DNA of 23,703 nt from a virus. Shown here in pieces: positions 1 to 9,400 of the stretch. Each line of letters starts with the position of its first letter. Position 1 is the stretch's first letter. Location of the stretch: positions 1 to 23,703 of IMG/VR virus record IMGVR_UViG_3300029319_000520; one strand, written 5' to 3'. The notes under the pieces are model-generated. The model was not told where the DNA came from and did not search any database. It worked only from the letters and a program-made list of their open reading frames with translations. Made by a program: the position numbers and the translations under genes.

Positions 1-15
1 ATATTAAATCGCTAA
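1..15 (+). CDS. 3' end of an upstream gene, probably tail tubular protein A (partial)
   Basis: The first fifteen bases read in frame 1 as four codons (ILNR) followed by TAA. The last A of this stop is the first base of the next gene's ATG, giving a TAATG overlap. The same overlap recurs at three later junctions in this operon, which is the only reason to call it a gene end. In T7 the gene before the nozzle protein is gp11 (tail tubular protein A), so that identity is inferred from position alone. Confidence 0.35.
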   Translation: MLNR

Positions 16-2888
16 TGTCTAGAGAACTTTTTAGTCAAATAATAGGTCCGCTTAACAAAGGTGTAAATCAACAAGCGGATAGTTTTGTTTTACCTGGATT
101 TGCAAAGGTATTAGAAAATGGTAATTGTGATTTAGTAGAAGGTTTAAAGAAAAGACTAGGAAGTGTACCGTTAAAACGTATAGATACATTAACTAAAAAT
201 TCAGGTGGTAATACTTTAGTAGGTACTATTAAATGGGATGAAGCTTGGTATTTTGTATATAACAGAAGTACAACAGAAAGATTTATTTTAATAATTGCTG
301 ATGATAGTAGAACTGTTACACGCACAGGTAACACAAGTAATAATTCTGCTGTAATTCAATCAGTAAACAGTATGTCAGATCTTTTTATAGGATCTATTGT
401 TACTGGAAATGGTATACCTGCAAATACGACAATTGTTGATATTGACGTTTCTGGATCACGATTAACTTTAAGTAACAACGCTACAGCTACAGCAAATGGA
501 GTCAGCTTAACTATTGAATCTAACTACACTTTTGCAACTGGAGTATCTAACGTAGAACCTATATCTGGAATATTACCTACAATTGTTCCAGTAGAACAAA
601 CTTTTGCAGGTGTAACAAATACAAATTTAGAATATCTTCGTGGATCAGGTAGAGCAAGAGATAGATTTAGAGCTACTTCATTTCAAGATTTTGTTTTTGT
701 AACTAATATTCAAAAAAATACAACATACGACAGCACAGAAACTTTAACAAGATACAACATTGGATATATTAGTAATGCTTACGTTCCTATAAAAGCTCAA
801 ATATGGGTAAAATTAGTCGATTACAATACCAAATATGCTGCCACTATTGAATTAGATAACGGAGCTACAATATCTGCAAATATAACAACTGCAACTTTAG
901 CTTCTGGAACTGCTGTTAGTACACAAACAATTGCAACAGATTTAAAAAATGCTCTTGATACAGCAGATACGTCTAACCATTTAACATTTACTGTTAATGA
1001 TTCTCAAATATTAATAGGATTATCAAGTGCCTCTAGGTCATTTAAAAGTTTTGTGGTTGCTGACGCTAGAGGTAATACACTTATGTCTGGTTTTTCTAGT
1101 CAAATAACAAGTGTTGTTGAACTACCTAATACATCATATGAAGGTTATCAAGTTATAGTAGCCCCAGATGGAGCTGCTGATCAAAGTTCATATTATTTAA
1201 AATTTAACGCAGAAAATACAACAGTTAACGGTACATATGGTAGAGGCACATGGGAAGAAGTAGGAGGATGGGGAACTCCTGGAAAATTAGATGATGATAC
1301 AATGCCTCATTCTTTTGTGTATTACAGAAATGATACAGGTCTTGTAAGATTTACTTTTCAACCTTTTACTGGCAGTAATTATACAGATGGTAGTACAACG
1401 ATAGCAATACCAGGATGGACGCAAAGATTAGCTGGTGATGCCGATGAATTACCTGGTCCTTCTTTTGTTGGTAAACCAGTTAGTGATATAGTATTTTTTA
1501 AAAATCGTTTTGGAATAATAAGCGGTGAAAATATAATACTTAGTGAAGCTGGTGATTATTATAATTTTTGGCAACAATCAGCTTTACAAGTTTTAGATAC
1601 TGATCCAATAGATTTAACTGCTGTTAGTAATGATGTAACGGTATTAAATTATGCTTTACAGCAACAAGATGAATTAGTCTTATTTTCTAATGAAAACCAA
1701 TTTAGACTTTATTCAGGTGATAACGTAACCTTTTCTCCTGAAACAGCCTCTGTAGGACGTATAAGTTCTATAAGCATGGAAACACAGGTTAAACCTCAAC
1801 AGGTAGGTCCACAGGTTATATTCCCTGTTAAAGAAGGTGATTTTACTGGTATTCATACTTTTATAACTACAGATAGAACGGTTGGTATTAACTTAGGTCA
1901 AACTGCTGTTATTACAGAAACTATACCTAAATACATTCCTAAAAATGTAGACTCGTTAGCTGTTAGTCGTACTGATCAATATTTAGTAATTCTTAGTAAA
2001 GATGATCCAGATGCATTGTATGTGTATCAATTTTTTTGGGAAGCATCAGGAGGTTCTTTAACTAATAGACAAAATGCTTGGTCTAAATGGCAATTTACAA
2101 ATAAAACTATACATTGGTGTGAATTTGTTGAAGGTACATTATATAAAATTGCTAAGTATACAGAGGATGGAACTGTTAAATATTATTTAGAAGGGGTAAA
2201 TGCCTCTAGACCACCACAAGAAGAATCAGAATTATTTTTGTTAGATCGTCAATTAGCTAGTTCTATTACTACTGATTTAGGTGCTGTAACATTTAGTTAT
2301 AATGGTGCTACTAATAAAACTACAGTTAATTTACCTTATTACACAGTTAATCCATCTCAATTTGTAGTTATTAAAAAAGATAGCTCAGATGCTAATGAAG
2401 CTAAGAAAAGATGGATAACAGCAGCTTCAGTACCTGCTGGAGTTAATACTTTTGTGTTAGATAGTTTAGGAGATTTTTCTAATAGTTCTTGGATATTTGG
2501 TGAAAAATTTACTTTTACTTTCCAACCACCACAATTAATGCCTTATAGTAAAACAGCTACTGACAACACGTTTATAGGTAATCGTACTGGAAGATTACAG
2601 TTAAGATACTTAGATGTCTATTATAATGATTCTAGGTATTTTACTGTAGAGGTTACTCCTAAATTTAGATCTAAAGTAATTTATGAATTTGATAGAAGAG
2701 ATCCTCTAAATGCAAACATTGTGTTAAGTCAAGTGTCTGATTTTGAAGAATCAAAATTTCGTTCATACATACAAAGTAAAAATGATCAAGTTGTTGTACA
2801 AATTATCAACGACAGCATAGATCAAGCTAAGTTTGTAGCTTTAGAATGGACAGGGTTATACTTTGATAAAGCGAGGAAATATCAGTAA
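15..2888 (+). CDS. Tail tubular protein B / tail nozzle (T7 gp12-like)
   Basis: This is the nozzle protein that forms the distal end of the short tail and gates DNA exit. It is 957 residues long against 794 for T7 gp12. Family landmarks are visible. The N-terminus has the GPLNKGVNQQAD stretch followed by CDLVEGLKKRLGS, like the gp12 start with its GGISQQ motif. The central region has GKPVSDIVFFKNRFG then SGENIILSEAGDYYNF, a close match to the T7 motif GKPISD..FF.NRLG..SGENVILS. DPIDLTAVSNDV and DELVLFSNENQF follow. The extra length is partly a threonine/asparagine-rich beta segment near residues 103-170. The gene starts in a TAATG overlap with the upstream stop and ends in a TAATG overlap with the next start, so translational coupling is likely. 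The family call is firm. Confidence 0.95.
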   Translation: MSRELFSQIIGPLNKGVNQQADSFVLPGFAKVLENGNCDLVEGLKKRLGSVPLKRIDTLTKNSGGNTLVGTIKWDEAWYFVYNRSTTERFILIIADDSRTVTRTGNTSNNSAVIQSVNSMSDLFIGSIVTGNGIPANTTIVDIDVSGSRLTLSNNATATANGVSLTIESNYTFATGVSNVEPISGILPTIVPVEQTFAGVTNTNLEYLRGSGRARDRFRATSFQDFVFVTNIQKNTTYDSTETLTRYNIGYISNAYVPIKAQIWVKLVDYNTKYAATIELDNGATISANITTATLASGTAVSTQTIATDLKNALDTADTSNHLTFTVNDSQILIGLSSASRSFKSFVVADARGNTLMSGFSSQITSVVELPNTSYEGYQVIVAPDGAADQSSYYLKFNAENTTVNGTYGRGTWEEVGGWGTPGKLDDDTMPHSFVYYRNDTGLVRFTFQPFTGSNYTDGSTTIAIPGWTQRLAGDADELPGPSFVGKPVSDIVFFKNRFGIISGENIILSEAGDYYNFWQQSALQVLDTDPIDLTAVSNDVTVLNYALQQQDELVLFSNENQFRLYSGDNVTFSPETASVGRISSISMETQVKPQQVGPQVIFPVKEGDFTGIHTFITTDRTVGINLGQTAVITETIPKYIPKNVDSLAVSRTDQYLVILSKDDPDALYVYQFFWEASGGSLTNRQNAWSKWQFTNKTIHWCEFVEGTLYKIAKYTEDGTVKYYLEGVNASRPPQEESELFLLDRQLASSITTDLGAVTFSYNGATNKTTVNLPYYTVNPSQFVVIKKDSSDANEAKKRWITAASVPAGVNTFVLDSLGDFSNSSWIFGEKFTFTFQPPQLMPYSKTATDNTFIGNRTGRLQLRYLDVYYNDSRYFTVEVTPKFRSKVIYEFDRRDPLNANIVLSQVSDFEESKFRSYIQSKNDQVVVQIINDSIDQAKFVALEWTGLYFDKARKYQ

Positions 2889-3721
2889 TGCAAGCACTTT
2901 CTAGTTTATTTACACCTGAAGCTGGAGGTATAATAAACTTTGGTATGAATATTATGGGTGCAGCAGCTCGTAAATCAGCTACTGCTATAGAATCTTGGCG
3001 TAAATGGGAAGCTGATTCTATAAGAGCTATTAGACAATCAACTGCTACTAATAAAGCTAATTACAGAGCTTATCAAGTTGATATGACCAATTGGTTATCT
3101 AAATCAAAATATACTGCTGAATTAAGACAATATGAAAATCAATTAGCTACTGATCGTGCAAAGTTAAAAACAGAAACTTCTATAAATGCTATGGAAGCTT
3201 TAGGTAAAAAATATGCAGATTTAGATGCAAGATATTACGAAGAAGAAGCATCTGACACTATAAAATTAGAATCTTTAAGAACTAAAGCTATAGCAGATGG
3301 AGTAAAGGTTATTGCTAGTGGTCAAGCTGGTAGAAGTGTAGAGCGTATATCAAATACATATCATCAACAATGGTTACAAAATGCTAGTAATCGTCAAATA
3401 ACTAGAAACTTTAGAATAGGAGATAAATTATCAGCAATGCGAGCTGCTAATGCTGATGCTATGAATAAAACTAATTCAGTTACTTTATATAATCCAAGAC
3501 CTTACAATGATCCTGTTCAACCTTTAGCACCTATGCCAGCAGAAACTTATCTACCTAAACAACCTAAAGTATCAGGTGGTTTAAGCTTAGTAGATGTAGC
3601 TGGAGCTGCTGTAGGAGCTTACAATACATATATGGAAATGCGTCCTCCAGCTATGGGTGGGGGAGGCGGTAATGAATCCCAAGATGAAAGTGGAGGAGAT
3701 GAAGGAGGTGGTGAAGAATGA
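2888..3721 (+). CDS. Internal virion protein (T7 gp14-like)
   Basis: This 277-residue protein lies between the nozzle gene and the two large internal-protein genes, where T7 encodes gp14, the smallest of the ejected core proteins, which inserts in the host outer membrane. An N-terminal GGIINFGMNIMGAAAR stretch could be membrane-active. A long, charged, probably helical middle follows (about residues 35-200, rich in Ala, Lys, Glu and Gln). The C-terminus is low-complexity: a glycine run and then acidic GDEGGGEE. Size and composition suit the family (T7 gp14 is 196 residues), but no diagnostic motif is visible, so the call rests mostly on gene order. It starts in a TAATG overlap and ends in an ATGA overlap with the next gene. 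Confidence 0.8.
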   Translation: MQALSSLFTPEAGGIINFGMNIMGAAARKSATAIESWRKWEADSIRAIRQSTATNKANYRAYQVDMTNWLSKSKYTAELRQYENQLATDRAKLKTETSINAMEALGKKYADLDARYYEEEASDTIKLESLRTKAIADGVKVIASGQAGRSVERISNTYHQQWLQNASNRQITRNFRIGDKLSAMRAANADAMNKTNSVTLYNPRPYNDPVQPLAPMPAETYLPKQPKVSGGLSLVDVAGAAVGAYNTYMEMRPPAMGGGGGNESQDESGGDEGGGEE

Positions 3722-6495
3722 CAAATAGTTTTGGTATAACACCACAAAGACAGTTAAGGGATACATTTGTAAAACCTGAACAAAAAGATAGAGCACAACC
3801 TGCAACTCCTGAAATGACACCTCAACGTAGAGGTGGACAGTTATTAGATTTTCAAAATTTTGTACCTGATCAAGCTTTAGAACAAAGAGTACAATCTATA
3901 GAAAACTTTGTAAATCAAGCTAATAAATTAACAGGTACTTTAGTAAAACAAGAATCAGAAAAACAAGTAGCAGATGCAGAAAGGTTATTTGATAAAGTAG
4001 CTCAATATCAATTAGATAGTTTAGAAATAGGTGAAGTAGCTAAACAGTTAAGAAAGAAAGGTGAAAATAATTTAGCTGATGAGGTAGTAAGAAGTAATCC
4101 TTGGTTTAGATTTGGTTGGTTACAACAACAAGCTTCTTTTGCAGGTCAAGATACTATTTATAGAACTTATGATTTTGTAAATGCTAATATGGGAACTTTG
4201 TCGCAGATTGAAGATCCGACAGAAGTATCAAGAAAAGTAAATGAATATGCAACTAAATATTATGAGAAAAATTATCCTGGTATTCCGAATCAAATGTATT
4301 CGGCAAATGTTGCACCTATATTATCAAAAGGTTTACCTAGATTACTTGAAGGTATAAGAGATGAACATAGAAAATATCAATTAAATTTTTTAACACAAAA
4401 AGCATTACAAAGTCAATATTCTGCTGTTTCTGAATGGACTAGAAATACAAATGATTATAAAAGTGTAAAAGGTTTATTAGAATCAAGAATACTTTTAAAT
4501 AGTAATAATGATTTATTAGTAAATAAATTATTAGCTGCTAAACGAGATGCTATAAATAGTGGTTTAACTTATGACCAATATCGTAGTAGTGTTGAAATAC
4601 CTTTTTTAAAGAAATTTCCTATTGATTTAAATAACGATGGTATAAGCGATATAGAAGATAAAGGTTTATTAACTGAATTTAAAAGAGCACTTGCAAATGT
4701 AGAATTAGATGGTTTACCTGGTCAAAAATTATTAGATCAAATAGATCCAGAAACAAATCTTACTTTTAGAAGTTTAATTACAAATGCATCTAATCAAGCT
4801 ATACAAAATGAAGTAAGAATGAATACTGCCTTACAGCAATCAATTACTTTAGATAATAAAAGACTTAAAGATGATGGACAATTACATCTAAGAATGATAA
4901 CAGAGGGTTTAGATACTAGTGAAGCTTATTTAGCTAAAAGAGAGTTTCTTGACCAAGTAATAGAAGCTCAGAAATCAGGTGGAACAGTAAAAATGCATAT
5001 ATACAACACAGAAACAGGAGTTGTAGAATTAACAGATGTACCTATACCTAAATACCTTGATATAGAAGATTTTGAATCAAAGGTTATAGATAAACAGTTA
5101 GGAGCAACAGTAGATATAGATACTTACAATGCTGATTTAGCAAGAATAACTACTATAGGAGCACAAAATCCTAATGCAGATTTTTCAGATATTTTATCAA
5201 ACTATGAAAAAGGTGGTAAACAATATAATAAATTAGCTGAAAAAATACAAAAAATTAAAACTAATTTTGCAGCTAAAGATTGGAATCCTAGTTTAAAACA
5301 ATTAGGTACAAAAATGGAAAAAATAGCTAAAACAATAAATGAAGAATCTTTAGAAAATTATTTTAAAGAAAATTCAATTACAAGTAAAAGACAAAGAAAA
5401 GTAATTACAAATAATTTTAAAAATGCTTATAGCAATTATCAAAAATCAGAAGCATATGATTTAGCTATTAAATATGGAAGAAATAGAATAGCCGATGCAA
5501 CAGCAGAAGAACTTCAAGATCCTACTTGGTGGAACTCTGTTGCAGAAGATTTATCTAAACATTTACAATCAGACAGCTATTTTACAGATCCTAATCAATT
5601 TACAGGTGCTAATAATATTGATTCTGAAAAAACTTTAATGGTATATCAAAGAAACGATAATGGTGCAGTAGTAGGAAATGTAGATCGTGTATATACTAAC
5701 GAAGATTTTTTATCTGCAAATTCTAAATTAGTTAAAAGTGAAGCTTTAACAACTATGTTTAAAAGTGAACCAATGATAAATACAAGTACAGTAGAAAATT
5801 TATTATCAGCTTTATATACAGATAAAAATAGTTTTACACCTACAGCAGTTAACGATCTTAATGAAGGATTTAAATTAGCTAAAAGATTAAATGAAGGTTT
5901 AACTTTAGAAAACTTTTTAAAAGGTCAATTTAGTGATGGAGTTTTTCAAGTTGATTCTGGAGATTTAGAATTTAACTCACAAAAATTTAATCAATTAAGA
6001 AATAAATTAATGAATGTTACTGTTAATCGTTCAACAATAATAAAAGATCATGGTGAAACTACTACTGGTGGTAATTCAGGTATAAGTTTTCACATTGAAT
6101 CTAAAACATCTGGAGCTAAAAAACCTTTATCAATAAATATTCCTGTAAAAATGCAGATTACTAATGTAGCTTACGATGAAGGTAATTTAGGTCATTATTC
6201 AGAAGCAGTTGTACTTAATAATGGTAATGGTTTAAAAAAAGGAGATATTATAAGGTTATCTCATGCTCAAAACTTTAAAGTAAAAGTTGGTGAAGTATAT
6301 CAACCAGGACAAGTTTGGGGTACTCAACACTCACAATCTAGTTATTCGCCTAGTATAGATGGAGGTACTGGATTTCATTTATTTCTTGATATAAGAAGAA
6401 AAAATGAATATTTTCCTCAATACCAAGATCCTTTACCACAACACGTTACTAATGAAATTTTTAACAAATTTCTTAAAAATCGCTTATCACCATAA
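3718..6495 (+). CDS. Internal virion protein (T7 gp15-like) with a C-terminal M23/LytM-like domain
   Basis: This 925-residue protein occupies the gp15 position, the core protein that helps build the ejection conduit across the periplasm (T7 gp15 is 747 residues). Most of it looks helical and charged. The last ~140 residues differ, being beta-rich. They contain GDIIRLSHAQNFKVKVGEVY, then PGQVWGTQ, then GGTGFHLFLDI. This follows the order of M23/LytM endopeptidases, in which an LSH motif and a VKVGQ.V..G..IG stretch precede a terminal G.HLHFE motif. His849 and His887 match ligand or catalytic histidines, but the last HxH reads HLF and no clear HxxxD ligand pair is visible near SGISFHIE. I infer a degenerate or structurally repurposed peptidase domain. 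The start overlaps the previous stop (ATGA) and the end overlaps the next start (TAATG). Confidence 0.85.
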   Translation: MTNSFGITPQRQLRDTFVKPEQKDRAQPATPEMTPQRRGGQLLDFQNFVPDQALEQRVQSIENFVNQANKLTGTLVKQESEKQVADAERLFDKVAQYQLDSLEIGEVAKQLRKKGENNLADEVVRSNPWFRFGWLQQQASFAGQDTIYRTYDFVNANMGTLSQIEDPTEVSRKVNEYATKYYEKNYPGIPNQMYSANVAPILSKGLPRLLEGIRDEHRKYQLNFLTQKALQSQYSAVSEWTRNTNDYKSVKGLLESRILLNSNNDLLVNKLLAAKRDAINSGLTYDQYRSSVEIPFLKKFPIDLNNDGISDIEDKGLLTEFKRALANVELDGLPGQKLLDQIDPETNLTFRSLITNASNQAIQNEVRMNTALQQSITLDNKRLKDDGQLHLRMITEGLDTSEAYLAKREFLDQVIEAQKSGGTVKMHIYNTETGVVELTDVPIPKYLDIEDFESKVIDKQLGATVDIDTYNADLARITTIGAQNPNADFSDILSNYEKGGKQYNKLAEKIQKIKTNFAAKDWNPSLKQLGTKMEKIAKTINEESLENYFKENSITSKRQRKVITNNFKNAYSNYQKSEAYDLAIKYGRNRIADATAEELQDPTWWNSVAEDLSKHLQSDSYFTDPNQFTGANNIDSEKTLMVYQRNDNGAVVGNVDRVYTNEDFLSANSKLVKSEALTTMFKSEPMINTSTVENLLSALYTDKNSFTPTAVNDLNEGFKLAKRLNEGLTLENFLKGQFSDGVFQVDSGDLEFNSQKFNQLRNKLMNVTVNRSTIIKDHGETTTGGNSGISFHIESKTSGAKKPLSINIPVKMQITNVAYDEGNLGHYSEAVVLNNGNGLKKGDIIRLSHAQNFKVKVGEVYQPGQVWGTQHSQSSYSPSIDGGTGFHLFLDIRRKNEYFPQYQDPLPQHVTNEIFNKFLKNRLSP

Positions 6496-9400
6496 TGCCT
6501 TATAAAATTTTTCCAGATGGTTCTTATAAATATGGAGATACTCTTGATGAAGCTCAAGAGCCTTTTGAAGGTTCTAATGTACAAATAGAGCAAGAATCAA
6601 CTGTACCAACAGGAGAACAAGAAATTGTAAAAGAAGAAAAAGAAGAAGAGAAAAAACCTAGTTGGGTTAGTGAGACTTTAAAAACTTTAGGATCAATGAT
6701 TACACATATACCAGAAACGGTAACTGTGGCTGGTCAAAAATTAGCACAATCAACTCCTGAGTTTGTATTACAAGGTTTTGCATCTGGAGCTGCTGGAGGT
6801 TATGTTGATCCTAATCTTATGCTTATACAAAAAGCACAAAGAGAAGGTAAGCCAGTAAAAGAAGTTCTTGAAAAACAATTAGAAGAAGCAGAAAAAGGTC
6901 AAATAGCTGCAAGATTTAATATTTCACCTCCTACAGAAAATGGTGAATTTTATAAATTAGGAATATCAAAAGATATACCAGTTTTAGGTGCTTTTTCAGA
7001 TGAAGGTAAAATATACAAAGCATTTGAACCAGAAACAGAAACAGGTGAATTTATATCTGATTTAGGTCAACTTATAGTTTTATCTTCTATTATGCCTCAA
7101 GGTAGTCAAGTCTTTGGCTATGGTACTACTACAAAAACAGCAGCTTTAAAAGCTTTTGCTAAACCTAACAAAAAACATTTATTAGGATTAGGTTTAAAAA
7201 TATTTAAAGGTATAGGAGCTGAACTACCTCAAGATTTTTTAGAAGAACTATATTTATTTGCACCTCCAGATCCTACTGATGATCAAGAAGCTGAAATAAA
7301 TAGAATACTAAATTTAAATGATTCAGAAGTTAAATCAGCAGCTATAGATTTATTACTTTCAGATACAGATGCTGAAGCTGAATATTATGCAAATTATGGT
7401 GAAAACCTTAAAGGAGGTATGGCAGGTGCATTTGCTTTTCGTGGTATATTAGCTTCAGTAAATAATTTATTTAGATTACACAAAGCTAAAAAACTTAAAA
7501 ATTTAAAATTAACAGAAGCTGATGTAGATAAAGCATTAAATAAACCTATTAATGATGTAAAAGTAAAAGTAGAGGAAGCACAAACAAAAGGTTTAGAAGA
7601 ACAAAGAGAAAATGAATTATACGAATATAATTCTACATTTAACGGTATATATCAAGAATCATTACCTAATTTAAATAAAAAGATAACAGGTTTACATCAA
7701 GGTGATTTAGCTATACAAAAAGCATTAGAAGAGGGAGAAACAGCAGCTACTAAAGCTACAGAAATTAGTGATGCAAATGTAAAAGTTACAGATGAATTAA
7801 AACGTATAAATAAACTTTTAAAAGCAAGACAAGGTTCTATAAGAGATATAAATAGAGCAGCTAGAAATAATCCTGAATATTTTAATAGCCTTACTAATAA
7901 AAGACGTTTTAATCGTTATACAAAAGATTTAGATAAATATAAGAAACGTATAGATGAATTAAAAGGTGAATCAGAACAAAGACTTATAGATTTAGAAGAA
8001 CCAACATCACAAGGTCGTATAGCTTCAGCACAGTTTGATTCTTTACAAGCTAGTAGAGCTTTTGCAGTAAATGAATTTATAAATGAATTACAACCTTTAT
8101 TACAAAAATTAGATAGTTTACATACAGCAAGACTTAAAAATGGTGTAAATATATCTACTTTAGATGATGATCCTTTTTATCAATCATATAAAAATGTAAA
8201 ACAACTTTACGATAATTACGTTGCATTAGGTGGTCAAGGTAAAGCTGCTGGAGCAGATTTAGATCCAGGTTTAGAAAATACAAGGCAAGCTTTAGAAGTT
8301 AAATTATTAAACGGTATACAAGATGAATTTCAAAAATTAGAAGAATATGGAACTGTAGGTAATCTTGAAATAGATCCTAAAGCTTTAGAAATGGCTGCTG
8401 AAGAAGTAGGTCAACCTATGCCTAAAGCTAAAACTGATACAAAAGATGCTAAGAAAGGTGATGATAGTAGTGATGATCCTTGGTATAACAATACAGATCA
8501 AATGCCATTAAAACTTGATGAAGATGGCAGAGTAACAATAGATCCTGATGCTACTACTACAACTGGTACTACAACACAAGCACCTTTAAATAAAGAAGCA
8601 AGATTAAGACAAGCTCAAGTACGTTTAGGTTTAGGCGATTCTTATGCTAACTTACAACAGCAAAAAGGTGATGCAATAACAGATCTTGATTTAGATAAGT
8701 CTTTAGATGATTATGCAAAAAAAGAAGCTTTTTATGCTATGCAAGAACAGAAAGCTATACAAAATGGAACTAAAGTTCCTGATTCATGGGATAGGTTATC
8801 TTTAAGATCATTAGAAAGATCTGTAGGTAGATTTCCTGGATACAACCAAAGAAAATTAGCTTTGTTAGATGCTGTTAAAAATTTAAAAGGTCAACCAGAT
8901 GAAGTTACAAGTAGATTTTTAAAAAGATCATATCAATGGGCGGGTAAACTAGCTAACGCAGAAGCTGAGTTTGAAGATTTATATACATTGTTAGAAACAA
9001 GAAGATTAGCTAGAGGTAAAGCTATGGCAGGTGTAGAAGATGCCATGTTTGAAACAGGTGTTTTACCTTTACAGATTGGTGTAACAAGTTCACGTTTATA
9101 TAAAATTATGGGTGCTATTAGAGATCAAGCATCTAATTTAAATGCATCTGAATTACAAACATACAGAGCTTTAGCAGCTCAAGAAGCCTTAATTTTATAT
9201 CAATCAGTTGGTGATTTTATGCAGCTTCGTAACTTAGCTGGTAGTTTCTTAGCTAGTTTAAGAGGCACATTTATGGCAAAGATTGCTAATAGATTTGGTA
9301 AAGCTCAAGCTAAAGTTAGACAAGGTAAAAAGGCTGATGAATTATTTGAAGAGTTTGCAGATAATGCAAATACTTTAACTGTTAAGTTAGCAGAAGATGC

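Noticed and set aside
68-334. Minus-strand open frames within structural genes (also 3587-3820, 10331-10564, 14555-14821, 17968-18195, 18416-18637) and the plus-strand frame 15981-16202
   Set aside because: All lie within clearly coding genes, show low-complexity or shadow-type translations and have no coupled neighbours or start signals.
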